Numbered from the stretch's first letter, positions 25,905-35,447 are shown. The stretch is DNA of 64,000 nucleotides from Pseudomonas migulae (GCF_024169315.1 NZ_JALJWR010000001.1:1633501-1697500), one strand, 5' to 3'. Numbers and translations are program-made. Notes: a model not told the origin generated them from the sequence alone.

Positions 25905-26408
25905 ATGCGCACACTGACGATTGAACCGCTGACCAAAGAAGCCTTCGCCCCTTTCGGTGACGTGATCGAAACCGACGGCAGCGATCACTTCATGATCAAC
26001 AACGGTTCGACCATGCGCTTCCATAAACTGGCAACGGTGGAAACCGCCAAGCCAGAAGACAACGCGATCATCAGCATTTTCCGCGCCGACGCGCAGGACA
26101 TGCCGCTGACCGTCTGCATGCTGGAGCGTCACCCGCTGGGCAGCCAGGCTTTCATTCCGCTGCTCGGCAACCCCTTTCTGATCGTGGTCGCGCCACTTGG
26201 CGATGAACCTGTATCAGGCTTGGTCCGCGCCTTCGTCACCAACGGCAGGCAGGGCATTAATTACCATCGCGGCGTTTGGCACCATCCGGTGCTGACGATC
26301 GAAAAGCGGGATGACTTCCTGGTGGTTGATCGCAGTGGCACAGGCAATAACTGCGATGAGCATTTTTTCAAAGAGGATGAGCGTTTGATCCTCGCCCCCC
26401 ACCAATAA
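25905..26408 (+). CDS. allA: ureidoglycolate lyase
   Basis: A 167-residue cupin-like enzyme that splits ureidoglycolate to glyoxylate and urea, the last step of the pathway here. Family blocks are LTKEAFAPFGDVIE near residue 7, FRADAQDMPLTVCMLERHPLGSQAF near 65, and GINYHRGVWHHPVL near 118 with the metal-site histidines. Good start context (GGTAAGAAG before the ATG). Confidence 0.95.
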   Translation: MRTLTIEPLTKEAFAPFGDVIETDGSDHFMINNGSTMRFHKLATVETAKPEDNAIISIFRADAQDMPLTVCMLERHPLGSQAFIPLLGNPFLIVVAPLGDEPVSGLVRAFVTNGRQGINYHRGVWHHPVLTIEKRDDFLVVDRSGTGNNCDEHFFKEDERLILAPHQ

Positions 26409-26458
26409 GAGAAGGTCTGATCACTCGACAACAGAGTGACAGGCGAGAGGTAAAGACT

Positions 26459-27763
26459 GTGGAAGCACATCTGTTGGAATGGCTGAACCTGAGCGTGCGC
26501 TGGGTTCACATGATTACTGGCGTGGCCTGGATCGGTGCGTCGTTCTATTTCGTCTGGCTGGAAAACAACCTCAATCGGGTCAACCCGAAAAGCGGTCTGG
26601 CCGGTGATCTGTGGGCGATCCACGGCGGCGGCATCTACCACCTGGAAAAATACAAACTGGCTCCACCGACCATGCCGGACAACCTGCACTGGTTCAAATG
26701 GGAAGCCTACTTCACCTGGATGTCGGGGATCGCGCTGCTGTGCGTGGTGTTCTACTCCAACCCGACGCTGTACCTGCTGGCACCGGGCAGCAGCCTGACC
26801 GGCCCTGAAGGGGTTGCCCTGGGCATTGCCTCGTTGTTCGTCGGCTGGTTCGTCTACTCCTTCCTCTGCGATTCGGCCCTGGGCAAACGCCCTGCCCTGC
26901 TCGGCTTCATCCTGTTCGTGCTGATCATTGGCGCCGCCTACGGCTTCAGCAAAGTGTTCAGCGGTCGTGGTGCGTACCTGCACGTCGGCGCGATCATCGG
27001 CACCATCATGGTCGGCAACGTGTTCCGCATCATCATGCCGGCGCAGCGCGCACTGGTGGCGGCGATTGCCGAAAACCGCACGCCGGATCCGGCGCTGCCG
27101 GCCAAAGGCTTGCTGCGTTCGCGTCACAACAACTACTTCACCTTGCCGGTGCTGTTCATCATGATCAGCAACCACTTCCCGAGCACCTACGGCAGCCAGT
27201 ACAACTGGCTGATCCTGGCGGGGATCGCGGTGCTGGCGGTGTTGGTGCGTCACTACTTCAACACCCGCCATGACAGCCACAAGTTCGCCTGGACCCTGCC
27301 TGTCGCCGCTGTGGGCATGATCTGCCTGGCTTACGTGACCGGCCCGGCGCAAATGCCAAGCGCACCGGAAGTGGCCAAGGCTCCCGGCACCATCGAGTAC
27401 CAGCCATTGCCGGAAACGGCGTTGGGCGGTGGTTTGAAACCGGCTGAAGCCAAACCTGCAGAAGCACCTGCCGCCGCGCCGGTGCAAGCCTCCAACGCCG
27501 GCCCGAGTTTCGACAAGGTGCACAGCGTGATCCAGGAACGTTGCTCGGTCTGCCACTCGGCCAAACCAACCAGCCCGCTGTTCAGTGCCGCACCGGCCGG
27601 CGTGATGTTCGACACCCCCGAGCAGATCCGCCAGAACGCGGCACGCATCCAGGCGCAAGCCGTCACCAGCCAGATCATGCCACTGGGCAACATCACTCAG
27701 ATGACCCAGCAGGAACGTGACCTGATTGGCGCGTGGATTGTTCAGGGAGCTCCGACCAACTAA
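26459..27763 (+). CDS. puuD: urate hydroxylase PuuD with C-terminal cytochrome c domain
   Basis: A 434-residue membrane protein that oxidises urate to 5-hydroxyisourate. Residues 1-290 hold about eight hydrophobic segments with WIGASFYFVWLENNL, MPDNLHWFKWEAYFTWMSG and RHNNYFTLPVLFIMISNHF; residues 305-345 are a proline/alanine linker; the rest is a cytochrome c domain with heme motif CSVCH (362-366) and a later methionine (QIMPLG). The fused cytochrome presumably passes electrons to the respiratory chain. GTG start. It feeds UraH, encoded 4 kb away on the other strand. Confidence 0.95.
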   Translation: MEAHLLEWLNLSVRWVHMITGVAWIGASFYFVWLENNLNRVNPKSGLAGDLWAIHGGGIYHLEKYKLAPPTMPDNLHWFKWEAYFTWMSGIALLCVVFYSNPTLYLLAPGSSLTGPEGVALGIASLFVGWFVYSFLCDSALGKRPALLGFILFVLIIGAAYGFSKVFSGRGAYLHVGAIIGTIMVGNVFRIIMPAQRALVAAIAENRTPDPALPAKGLLRSRHNNYFTLPVLFIMISNHFPSTYGSQYNWLILAGIAVLAVLVRHYFNTRHDSHKFAWTLPVAAVGMICLAYVTGPAQMPSAPEVAKAPGTIEYQPLPETALGGGLKPAEAKPAEAPAAAPVQASNAGPSFDKVHSVIQERCSVCHSAKPTSPLFSAAPAGVMFDTPEQIRQNAARIQAQAVTSQIMPLGNITQMTQQERDLIGAWIVQGAPTN

Positions 27764-27777
27764 GCGTTGAAAAGCTT

Positions 27778-27868
27778 CGCGGGCAAGTCGGATCGCCGCA
27801 CCGCTCGCTCCTACGTATATGCAGTGTCCCTGTAGGAGCGAGCGGTGCGGCGATCCGACTTGCCCGCG
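27778..27868. repeat. perfect 37-bp-arm inverted repeat between puuD and the urate permease
   Basis: Arms 27778-27814 and 27832-27868 are perfectly complementary around a 17-base loop; they start CGCGGGCAAGTCGGATCG and end CGCTCGCTCCTAC. The ends recall REP sequences (GCGGGCAAG, GTAGGAGCGA), but the middle is extended. In RNA it would form a very stable hairpin within the operon. Confidence 0.9.
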
Positions 27869-27934
27869 ATTGGCCGCGCCGCGGTCAACCCTGATGCACA
27901 AAATCACAAGAATAAAAAAGATCCGAGGTGTTGC

Positions 27935-29287
27935 ATGTCCGAGCTATCCGAAGCGCGCATCCCCGACGCACCCGCCATTCAGCGTTTGCCCCTTTTGCAA
28001 CTGATCCTGGTCGGTCTGCAACATGTTTTGCTGATGTACGGCGGCGCCATCGCAGTGCCGCTGATCATCGGACAGGCCGCTGGCCTGAGTCGTGAAGAAA
28101 TCGCCTTCCTGATCAATGCCGACCTGCTGGTCGCCGGCATCGCCACCATCGTGCAATCGCTGGGCATCGGCCCGATGGGCATTCGCATGCCGGTGATGAT
28201 GGGCGCCAGTTTTGCGGCTGTCGGGAGCATGGTCGCCATGGCCGGCATGCCCGGTATCGGTCTGCAGGGCATCTTCGGCGCGACCATTGCCGCCGGCTTC
28301 TTCGGCATGATCATCGCGCCGTTCATGTCCAAAGTCGTGCGCTTCTTCCCGCCTTTGGTAACTGGCACCGTCATCACCTCGATCGGTTTGTCGCTGTTCC
28401 CCGTGGCCGTCAACTGGGCGGGCGGCGGTGCCGGTGCCACTCAATTCGGCTCACCGATTTACCTGGCCATCGCCGCGCTGGTGCTGGCCACCATCCTGTT
28501 GGTCCATCGCTTCATGCGCGGATTCTGGGTCAACATTTCCGTACTGATCGGCATGTGCCTGGGCTACGTGATCTGCGGACTGATCGGCATGGTCGACCTC
28601 AGCGGCATGGCCCAGGCGCCCTGGCTGCAGATCGTCACCCCGCTGCACTTCGGGATGCCGAAGTTTGAACTGGCACCGATTCTGTCAATGTGCCTGGTGG
28701 TGGTGATCATCTTCGTCGAGTCCACCGGGATGTTCCTCGCGCTGGGCAAAATTACCGGCCAGGACGTCTGTCCGCGAATGCTGCGTCGCGGCCTGTTGTG
28801 TGATGCCGGCGCCTCATTTTTCGCCGGATTCTTCAACACCTTCACCCACTCCTCCTTCGCACAGAACATCGGCCTGGTGCAGATGACCGGCGTGCGCTGC
28901 CGCTCGGTGACCATCGTCGCCGGCGGTTTGTTGATCGTGCTGAGCTTGCTGCCCAAGGCAGCGTTCCTGGTGGCCTCGATTCCGCCAGCAGTACTGGGCG
29001 GCGCGGCCATCGCGATGTTCGGCATGGTTGCCGCCACCGGGATCAAGATTCTTCAGGAAGCCGACATCGGTGACCGTCGCAACCAGTTGCTGGTGGCGGT
29101 GAGCATCGGCATGGGATTGATTCCGGTGGTGCGTCCGGAGTTTTTTGCGCACCTGCCACTGTGGATGAGTCCGATCACTCACAGCGGAATTGCCATGGCG
29201 ACGTTGAGTGCACTGGCGCTGAACCTGCTGTTCAACATCCTCGGCGGCCGCGAACGCGCGGCGATCAACGACTGCCACGCGCACTAA
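27935..29287 (+). CDS. urate/xanthine permease, NCS2 family (UacT/NAT type)
   Basis: A 450-residue inner-membrane symporter of the nucleobase-ascorbate branch. LQLILVGLQHVLLMYGGAIAVPLIIG near residue 18, GIRMPVMMGASFAAVGSM near 85 and the substrate motif block ESTGMFLALGKITGQDV near 265, then NTFTHSSFAQNIGLVQMTGVRCRSV near 305 identify the UacT/UraA side of the family, which is distinct from the AzgA-type gene at 20232. The ATG at 27935 has GAGGTG upstream. Urate is the likely cargo, given the genes around it. Confidence 0.93.
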   Translation: MSELSEARIPDAPAIQRLPLLQLILVGLQHVLLMYGGAIAVPLIIGQAAGLSREEIAFLINADLLVAGIATIVQSLGIGPMGIRMPVMMGASFAAVGSMVAMAGMPGIGLQGIFGATIAAGFFGMIIAPFMSKVVRFFPPLVTGTVITSIGLSLFPVAVNWAGGGAGATQFGSPIYLAIAALVLATILLVHRFMRGFWVNISVLIGMCLGYVICGLIGMVDLSGMAQAPWLQIVTPLHFGMPKFELAPILSMCLVVVIIFVESTGMFLALGKITGQDVCPRMLRRGLLCDAGASFFAGFFNTFTHSSFAQNIGLVQMTGVRCRSVTIVAGGLLIVLSLLPKAAFLVASIPPAVLGGAAIAMFGMVAATGIKILQEADIGDRRNQLLVAVSIGMGLIPVVRPEFFAHLPLWMSPITHSGIAMATLSALALNLLFNILGGRERAAINDCHAH

Positions 29288-29307
29288 CAAGTAACAACAC
29301 AAACCCA

Positions 29308-29398
29308 TGTGGGAGCGGGCTTGCTCGCGAAGAGGTCGGCACATCCAACATCAATGTTGACTGGCAAACCGCTTTTCGCGAGCAAGCCCGCTCCCACA
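29308..29398. repeat. REP doublet (REPIN)
   Basis: Arms TGTGGGAGCGGGCTTGCTCG... and ...CGAGCAAGCCCGCTCCCACA around a 36-base spacer, between the permease and the first porin. Confidence 0.9.
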
Positions 29399-29448
29399 AG
29401 GGGCGGGGATGCCTGTGCCTCAAACAATAAAAACAAGAGGGAGCAACA

Positions 29449-30234
29449 ATGATTCGGACACAGACAAACATGCTGTTAGGCGGTGGTCTATTGGCCGCGA
29501 GCCAAGCCATGGCCGGCGATTTGCTGCTGTGGCAGACCAACAGCCTGAGCTATCTGTATGGCAAGGATTTCGCGGTCAACCCTTCGATCCAGCAGACGAT
29601 AACCTTCGAGCACGCCGACCGCTGGAAGTACGGCGACACCTTCCTGTTCGTCGACAGCACTTACTACAACGGCGAGAAAGACCGGAACAAAGGCGTTCAC
29701 GCCTATTACGGCGAGTTCAGTCCGCGCCTTTCCTTCGGCAAAATCCTCGACCGCCGTTTCGAATTCGGCCCGATCAAGGACGTGTTGCTGGCCATGACCT
29801 ACGAGAATGGCGAAGACGACACCGAGGCCTATCTGATCGGCCCCGGTTTCGACCTCGCGGTACCGGGTTTCAACTATTTCACCTTGAACTTCTATAACCG
29901 CCAGACCGAAGGCTCGCGCCCCGGCGACGATGTCTGGCAGATCACACCGGCCTGGTCCTACACCCTGCCAGTGGGCAATTCGAGCCTGTTGATCGACGGC
30001 TATATCGACTGGGTCGTGGATAACGACCAGAACTCACATGGCACCTACCACGCCAACCTGCACCTGAACCCACAGGTCAAATATGACCTGGGGAAGGCCT
30101 TGGGCTGGCGGGAGAAACAAGTGTACGTCGGCGTCGAATACAGCTACTGGAAAGACAAATACGGCATCGAAAACAACGGCAACTTCGACACGAATGAGAA
30201 CACCAGCAGCCTGCTGGTGAAGGTGCATTTCTAG
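29449..30234 (+). CDS. outer-membrane channel, Tsx/OmpK family (copy 1)
   Basis: A 261-residue outer-membrane beta-barrel with a signal peptide ending QAMA at residue 22. The mature start GDLLLWQTNSLSYLYGKDF and later EFGPIKDVLLAMTYE, YLIGPGFDLAVPGF and the C-terminal phenylalanine (VKVHF) fit the Tsx/OmpK nucleoside-specific channels. Placed after two purine permeases, it probably admits purines or nucleosides through the outer membrane. A close paralogue follows 374 bases downstream. Confidence 0.9.
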   Translation: MIRTQTNMLLGGGLLAASQAMAGDLLLWQTNSLSYLYGKDFAVNPSIQQTITFEHADRWKYGDTFLFVDSTYYNGEKDRNKGVHAYYGEFSPRLSFGKILDRRFEFGPIKDVLLAMTYENGEDDTEAYLIGPGFDLAVPGFNYFTLNFYNRQTEGSRPGDDVWQITPAWSYTLPVGNSSLLIDGYIDWVVDNDQNSHGTYHANLHLNPQVKYDLGKALGWREKQVYVGVEYSYWKDKYGIENNGNFDTNENTSSLLVKVHF

Positions 30235-30608
30235 ATGATCCGCAACCGCGCTCCAAACCTGTCGTCGGTGCGCTGTTGCGGGGCACTTGAGACCTGGCCA
30301 AGGAGTCAGTATTCTCCGCGGCCGCCTAAATCCGCTTTAAAAAAAAGCCCGGATTTTATTCCTGACCAGAAAGCCAACTTATCCCGGCCCTGGACGGTAA
30401 CAAGGCATTCCAACCCCCCTCTCAATCGACTGCTCTTGAGCCGCCGAACGGGAGTTTTTTTGCTTTTCGAAAGCCTTGGCGCAGCGCTTGCCAATAGCAC
30501 TGAAGCCGACCGATTGGATGATTTTTTACCGTTACGGAAAAAGGCGCCACACCAGAGCGCCGATCTTAAAAAAACAACGTGGAACACCTACTTTTTGGGA
30601 GCAACCGA
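30235..30608. other. gap between the two porin genes
   Basis: 374 bases with no believable gene. It has several A- and T-runs and a hairpin GGCGC-GCGCC (30543-30563). A promoter for the second porin is likely here, since the gap is long for an operon and AT-rich near 30520-30590; no operator palindrome like TTGTATACAA is present. Confidence 0.5.
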
Positions 30609-31394
30609 ATGAAACGCACGTGCACTAGCCTGATGCTGGCGGGATCCTTGCTGGCCGGGGGCCAGGCCATGGCCGGCGACTTGCTGCAATGGCAGAACAA
30701 CAGCCTGACCTACCTGTATGGCAAGGACTTCCAGGTCAACCCGCGCATTCAGCAGACCGTAACCTTCGAACACGCTGACGCCTGGAAATACGGGGATAAC
30801 TTCTTCTTCGTCGACAAGATCTTCTACAACGGTGAAAAGGACTTCAACGCTGGCCCGAATACGTATTACGGTGAGTTCCAGCCGCGTATTTCCCTGGGCA
30901 AGGTCCTCGACCAGAAGATCGAATTCGGCCCGGTCAAAGACGTGTTGCTGGCCATGACGTACGAGTTCGGCGAGGGCGATACCGAGTCCTACCTGATCGG
31001 TCCGGGTTTCGACCTGGCGATTCCGGGCTTTGATTACTTCCAGCTGAACTTCTATCAGCGTCACACCGAGGGCTCGCGCGCCGGTGACAACGTCTGGCAG
31101 ATCACCCCGGTGTGGTCCTACACCATTCCGGTTGGGGATTCGAGCATCCTGATCGATGGTTTCATGGACTGGGTGGTCGACAACGACTCGAACTCCAAAG
31201 GCGACTACCACGCCAACCTGCACTTCAACCCACAGGTTAAATATGATTTGGGCAAGGCGCTGAATTTTGGCGAGAAGCAGTTGTATGTGGGGGTGGAGTA
31301 TGACTATTGGTCGGATAAGTACGGAATTAAAGATAGCCAGGTGTTCAAGACCGATCAGAGCACTACGAGCTTTTTGGTGAAGTTTCACTTCTGA
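30609..31394 (+). CDS. outer-membrane channel, Tsx/OmpK family (copy 2)
   Basis: 261 residues, clearly the tandem duplicate of the preceding porin; they align without gaps over nearly the whole length and match at most positions (GDLLQWQNNSLTYLYGKDF, EFGPVKDVLLAMTYE, YLIGPGFDLAIPGF, VKFHF). Signal peptide MKRTCTSLMLAGSLLAGGQAMA. The ATG at 30609 has GGGAG upstream. Differences cluster in segments that should be outer loops, suggesting different ligands. A terminator follows. Confidence 0.9.
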   Translation: MKRTCTSLMLAGSLLAGGQAMAGDLLQWQNNSLTYLYGKDFQVNPRIQQTVTFEHADAWKYGDNFFFVDKIFYNGEKDFNAGPNTYYGEFQPRISLGKVLDQKIEFGPVKDVLLAMTYEFGEGDTESYLIGPGFDLAIPGFDYFQLNFYQRHTEGSRAGDNVWQITPVWSYTIPVGDSSILIDGFMDWVVDNDSNSKGDYHANLHFNPQVKYDLGKALNFGEKQLYVGVEYDYWSDKYGIKDSQVFKTDQSTTSFLVKFHF

Positions 31395-31410
31395 CCTACG
31401 ACACAAACTT

Positions 31411-31446
31411 ACTCAGCACCTTTTATAGGTGCTGAGTCTAAAAAAT
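31411..31446. terminator. terminator shared by the porin and the RHS gene
   Basis: ACTCAGCACC, loop TTTTAT, AGGTGCTGAGT, then TCTAAAAAATC. Convergent genes meet here; on the minus strand the A-run reads as a T-tract before the stem only, so it serves best in the plus direction. Confidence 0.7.
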
Positions 31447-31449
31447 CAA

Positions 31450-34149
31450 TCACTTCCGTATTTCACTAAACGCTTTCACACTTATACCTCTAGCACTTAC
31501 AAGTTTATTAACAACTTCAGAGGCTAATTCAACGTATCGCTCTTCCGTGTAGATCACACGAATTTCCTCAGGAGAAACACCGAATCGGATTGCCGTTTCA
31601 CCAGGTACATCTGAAGACACTCTTTTTATTCGTCCTTCGTCGTCACCAACGGGTGAAAGTCCATAGACGACCGGGAAGCCTAAATCGACCAACCGCCTGG
31701 AACCCGGCTCCAGTGCATTCCACCTTTCGAGCCGCCCCTGCAACAGATTTTGTTTTGCTTCATGAAATTTTGGGTCAAATTCTCTCGAGGTAACATCCTC
31801 AATGTGTGCGCTTAACTCCGCCCCTCCAGAACGGAAGCTCCAAGGTTCCTTACTTTTCAATTGACTGTAGTTGTAAGCCCCACCGAAGTTATCAAGATCA
31901 ACCGTGGATATATACTCTTTATTAAGAGCGCCTTCTCGCAAGGCATTTCCCGCCTCCCCACCAAACGGATATATTTTTTGCTCCAACAACGCCCCCATCG
32001 GCAACAAATAGCCTGAATAAGAGGGATCATCCAGTGTAAACATCAACAAACTTGAAGAATCGGACCCATGAAAAAAGTTAGCGCCTTCACTGTGCTCCAT
32101 AAGCTTGCCTTTACTGAAGCGGACACCAGAATGAGCAACAATGCTATCGGCATCGATAGTCAACGTCATCGATGCAAAAACCGGCCTCCTTTTCATCAAG
32201 CCCTGACTATCCATGTACGTGACTGGATTATTTGACACATACAAAAAATAATTATTGCCATCCACATTTCCCGCCGGATCAGGATTTACCCACCGCTGTA
32301 ACCACGGCGCGTAATACCGATACCCATAATGATAAAGCCCCGTGGCATCCCGCTCCTTACCCGAATAACGAATCGTCTTGTACTTTGCCTTAATCTCGCT
32401 GGCACCCGCCCACAACGCCGTCCCGCCAAACGCGTAAAAATGCTCCCGACTCAGCACGCCACCCTGCTCATCCAACTCCAGCGTGCTGGAATTCAGGTGA
32501 TTGCTCAGGCAAAACCGCAGCTGGTTGTCAGGAATATCGCAAGGCAACTTCGTAACCCAGTGCAAGGCTCGAACCTGACTGCGCCCGGCTTCGACACTCA
32601 CGACGTGCCGTTCTTCGCCAGTCGCCGAATCACGATGAATTTCCAGCCCCGGCAAGTAGCGAACTTCCGCCCGCAACGTACGACTCGCAGCCTGGGTAAG
32701 TCGGACCTTTCGCAGTCGATGTCCAGGACTGTCGTAGCAATAACATTCGCTATCGTCAGGGCCGTCGCCACGCCTGACCAGCGTGACCCGGCTTAACTGA
32801 TTGCGAATGTCCCAGCTCATCTTTTGGCTGCGCAACAACGCCAGTTGATTGCCATTGGCGTCGAAGCCGTCGACCAGATTGCCTTCATCCGCAACGCTTC
32901 GATTGCTGTCTGGCGAGGTAAACATCTCGAAGGTTTCTGCACCGCTGTGATGGCGGGTTTGCAGATTACCTGCTGCGTCGTAGTTGAAGGTCTGGATGTA
33001 ATTGCGCAACTGGCTGGGATCCAGTGGTGTGGTTTGCCACGACGGCAACGCTGGGCCGTAGCTCGGCTGACTGACTTCGCTGCCGGTGGCTTCGATCAGT
33101 TGGTAAAGGCTGTCGTAGGTATAGCTACAGACCGGATCGATTCGCTGATTGTTGAAATGACGCGTCAGTTGAGCCTTGTCTTCGATGCTGGTGATGTTGC
33201 CCATCGGATCGTATGCATAATTAAAATCGTGAAGCGGCTGGCCATCGGCATCGCAAGACTGCAGTTGCAGTAAACGCCCGTCTTCATCGGCGTATCGCGT
33301 GCTGGTGGACACGCCGTTTCCCGCCCGTTCGCTGATGCCCCTGCCCAAGGCGTCGTAGCGGATTTCACTGACCAGCAAGCGAGGTTCATCAGCGGAATCC
33401 ACCAGCTTCAGTCGAGCCTCGCGTAATTGCCCGGCCCGGTCGTAAGCGAATGATCTGACGTTATCCATGGCATCAGTCTGACTGCGCATGTCTCCCAAAG
33501 GACCGTACAGCTGCGTCGTCTCGAACACCTCGTCTTCCAGTCCGGCATCGGCGAACGCGGACGACCAATTCGGCGGCTCCAGATCGCGCAGGAAACGCAT
33601 TCGCTCCGACAGCAGCAAACCACCCACACCGTATTCGCAGAGGCGCCGACTGCCGGCCGGGTGGTCATGGCAGATCAGTTTTCCGCATTGGTTATGTACG
33701 GCAAACCCGTGACCGGCATCAGCATATGCAAACCGATCGGAAACCCGCGCCGATTCCCCCGCCATTTGTTCGGTGACGGTTACCGGACGAAGAAGCTCAT
33801 CGTACTCAGTGTGACGCTGGCTGCCGCGGCCGTCCCAGAACGAGCAGATCGCATCCGCCTGATTCATTAAGCTCAGTCGCCAACCGGCATCGACGCTCTC
33901 CACCAGCAGAGCCCGGCCTTGCAAATCAAAGGTGTTTTCAAGATTCGGCTTCGGCGCGGTTCCCCACAGGCGCGGGTCCCAGGAAGCGAAAAGCCGTCCG
34001 GCAGGATCGAAGTGGTTTCGGGTAATGCGCGTATCAACCGATGTGTTCAGCGGATGACGACAATAAGCGACATTTCGCACATCCAACCCACGCGGGTCCG
34101 TCACCGTCACTGTTGGCGTGTGAGCATCAATCCATTGCGCGGCCGCCAT
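31450..34149 (-). CDS. RHS/YD-repeat toxin, Tc complex C-subunit type
   Basis: An 899-residue protein. The start DAHTPTVTVTDPRGLDVRNVAYCR and TRITRNHFDPAGRL is that of TccC-like insecticidal toxin subunits. YD repeats follow (YDALGRGISE, YDPMGNITSIEDKA, FNYDAAGNLQTRH), then the RHS core ending GLYHYGYRYYAPWLQRWVNPDPAGNVDGNNYFLYVSNNPVTYMDSQGL at about residue 651. The last 248 residues are an unrelated domain, AT-richer than the rest; a FFHGSD...EYISTVD...GVSPEEIRVIY layout hints at an ADP-ribosyltransferase-like fold, unproven. AGAGGGA precedes the chosen ATG at 34149. No A or B subunit and no immunity gene is adjacent. Confidence 0.88.
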   Translation of the reverse strand: MAAAQWIDAHTPTVTVTDPRGLDVRNVAYCRHPLNTSVDTRITRNHFDPAGRLFASWDPRLWGTAPKPNLENTFDLQGRALLVESVDAGWRLSLMNQADAICSFWDGRGSQRHTEYDELLRPVTVTEQMAGESARVSDRFAYADAGHGFAVHNQCGKLICHDHPAGSRRLCEYGVGGLLLSERMRFLRDLEPPNWSSAFADAGLEDEVFETTQLYGPLGDMRSQTDAMDNVRSFAYDRAGQLREARLKLVDSADEPRLLVSEIRYDALGRGISERAGNGVSTSTRYADEDGRLLQLQSCDADGQPLHDFNYAYDPMGNITSIEDKAQLTRHFNNQRIDPVCSYTYDSLYQLIEATGSEVSQPSYGPALPSWQTTPLDPSQLRNYIQTFNYDAAGNLQTRHHSGAETFEMFTSPDSNRSVADEGNLVDGFDANGNQLALLRSQKMSWDIRNQLSRVTLVRRGDGPDDSECYCYDSPGHRLRKVRLTQAASRTLRAEVRYLPGLEIHRDSATGEERHVVSVEAGRSQVRALHWVTKLPCDIPDNQLRFCLSNHLNSSTLELDEQGGVLSREHFYAFGGTALWAGASEIKAKYKTIRYSGKERDATGLYHYGYRYYAPWLQRWVNPDPAGNVDGNNYFLYVSNNPVTYMDSQGLMKRRPVFASMTLTIDADSIVAHSGVRFSKGKLMEHSEGANFFHGSDSSSLLMFTLDDPSYSGYLLPMGALLEQKIYPFGGEAGNALREGALNKEYISTVDLDNFGGAYNYSQLKSKEPWSFRSGGAELSAHIEDVTSREFDPKFHEAKQNLLQGRLERWNALEPGSRRLVDLGFPVVYGLSPVGDDEGRIKRVSSDVPGETAIRFGVSPEEIRVIYTEERYVELASEVVNKLVSARGISVKAFSEIRK

Positions 34150-34221
34150 GTTCGATCCCTCTGATGAGGGTTTCAATCTGATCGTAGAGGCAAGTAACTG
34201 TCTACTGTCACAACTGACAGT

Positions 34222-35391
34222 TCAAGCGACTTCAGGCACCGTTAGCCCAAGAAACCGGCTCAACTCATCCCGCTTGGCCAACGCATCCCGCCGCCCCAGA
34301 TCAATCAATTCGCTGCAATACCCCGCCTCGAACAACAGATAACTCAACACCCCCGCCCCGCTGGTCTTGGTCGCCCCCGGCCCGCGCAGGAAAAGACGCA
34401 GCGCCGCCGGCAACTCCTGGCGATGCCGCGCCGCAATTTCATCGATCGGCTGGCTCGGTGAAATCACCAGCACCTCCACCGGCGCGACGCCGAGCGCACG
34501 GGTCGGCGTGCCAGCGGGCATCAGATGACTAAACTGATTCAGACGCTGCAGCAACTCGATGTCGCTTTCCAGGCTGTCGATGAACGTACTGTTGAGCATG
34601 TGCCCGCCGATCTGCGCGAGCGTCGGTTGCTGGCCGGTGTAGGCGCGTTGCAGCGGTTGCTCCGGGTCGACGCCGCGCGGGTTGCCGCTGACGCCCACCA
34701 CCAGCACGCGGCTGGCGCCCAGGTGCAGGGCCGGGCTGATCGGTGCCGATTGGCGTACTGCGCCGTCGCCGAAATATTCTTCGCCGATTTTCACCGGTGC
34801 AAACAGCAAGGGGATGGCGGAGCTGGCGAGCAAATGGTCGACGGTCAATTGCGTCGGCACGCCGATTCGCCGATGGCGCAACCAGGCGTCGATGGTGCCG
34901 CCGCCCTCATAGAACGTCACGGCCTGTCCGGATTCATAGCCAAACGCGGTGACCGCGACGGCCTGCAACTGCTTGTGCGCAATGGCTTCAGCGATGCCGG
35001 TCATCTGCAGTTTGTCGTTGAGCAACCCGCGCAGCGGCGAGCTGTTGAGCAAGGCCACCGGCACCTGGGCGCCGATGCCGAGCAGACTGTGGCTGACAAA
35101 CCGGCTGGCCTGATGGATCACCCCCGGCCAATCGCTGCGCAACACCAGATGACTGCGGAAGCCCTGCCAGAAGGCTGTCAGACGTTCGATCGCACCACGG
35201 AAATCCATCGCCCCGCTGGCGAGGCTGACGGCGTTGATCGCCCCGGCCGAGGTGCCGACGATCACCGGAAACGGATTGTCGGCCCCCAGCGGCAGCAGTT
35301 CGGCAATCGCCGCCAGCACCCCAACCTGATAGGCCGCCCGAGCCCCGCCGCCGGAAAGAATCAACCCTGTAACCGGTTCAGCAGGACTCAT
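34222..35391 (-). CDS. patatin-like phospholipase
   Basis: A 389-residue lipid acyl hydrolase. The oxyanion loop SGGGARAAYQ is at residues 13-22, the nucleophile elbow GTSAG with S48, and the catalytic aspartate in the FGDGA motif near residue 211. No signal peptide. The C-terminal 100 residues are outside the patatin domain (PVEVLVISPSQPIDEIAARH...). Acts on membrane phospholipids or stored lipid; substrate unknown. Confidence 0.9.
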   Translation of the reverse strand: MSPAEPVTGLILSGGGARAAYQVGVLAAIAELLPLGADNPFPVIVGTSAGAINAVSLASGAMDFRGAIERLTAFWQGFRSHLVLRSDWPGVIHQASRFVSHSLLGIGAQVPVALLNSSPLRGLLNDKLQMTGIAEAIAHKQLQAVAVTAFGYESGQAVTFYEGGGTIDAWLRHRRIGVPTQLTVDHLLASSAIPLLFAPVKIGEEYFGDGAVRQSAPISPALHLGASRVLVVGVSGNPRGVDPEQPLQRAYTGQQPTLAQIGGHMLNSTFIDSLESDIELLQRLNQFSHLMPAGTPTRALGVAPVEVLVISPSQPIDEIAARHRQELPAALRLFLRGPGATKTSGAGVLSYLLFEAGYCSELIDLGRRDALAKRDELSRFLGLTVPEVA

Positions 35392-35447
35392 CGCAACGCT
35401 CCATGGTGCTGGGCGGGATCATTACTCCAGCCCTGTCTAATACAAAA

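Noticed and set aside
30235..30612. 125-codon frame between the two porin genes
   Set aside because: It starts at the stop of the first porin and overlaps the start of the second; codon use is not typical and several homopolymer runs are present.
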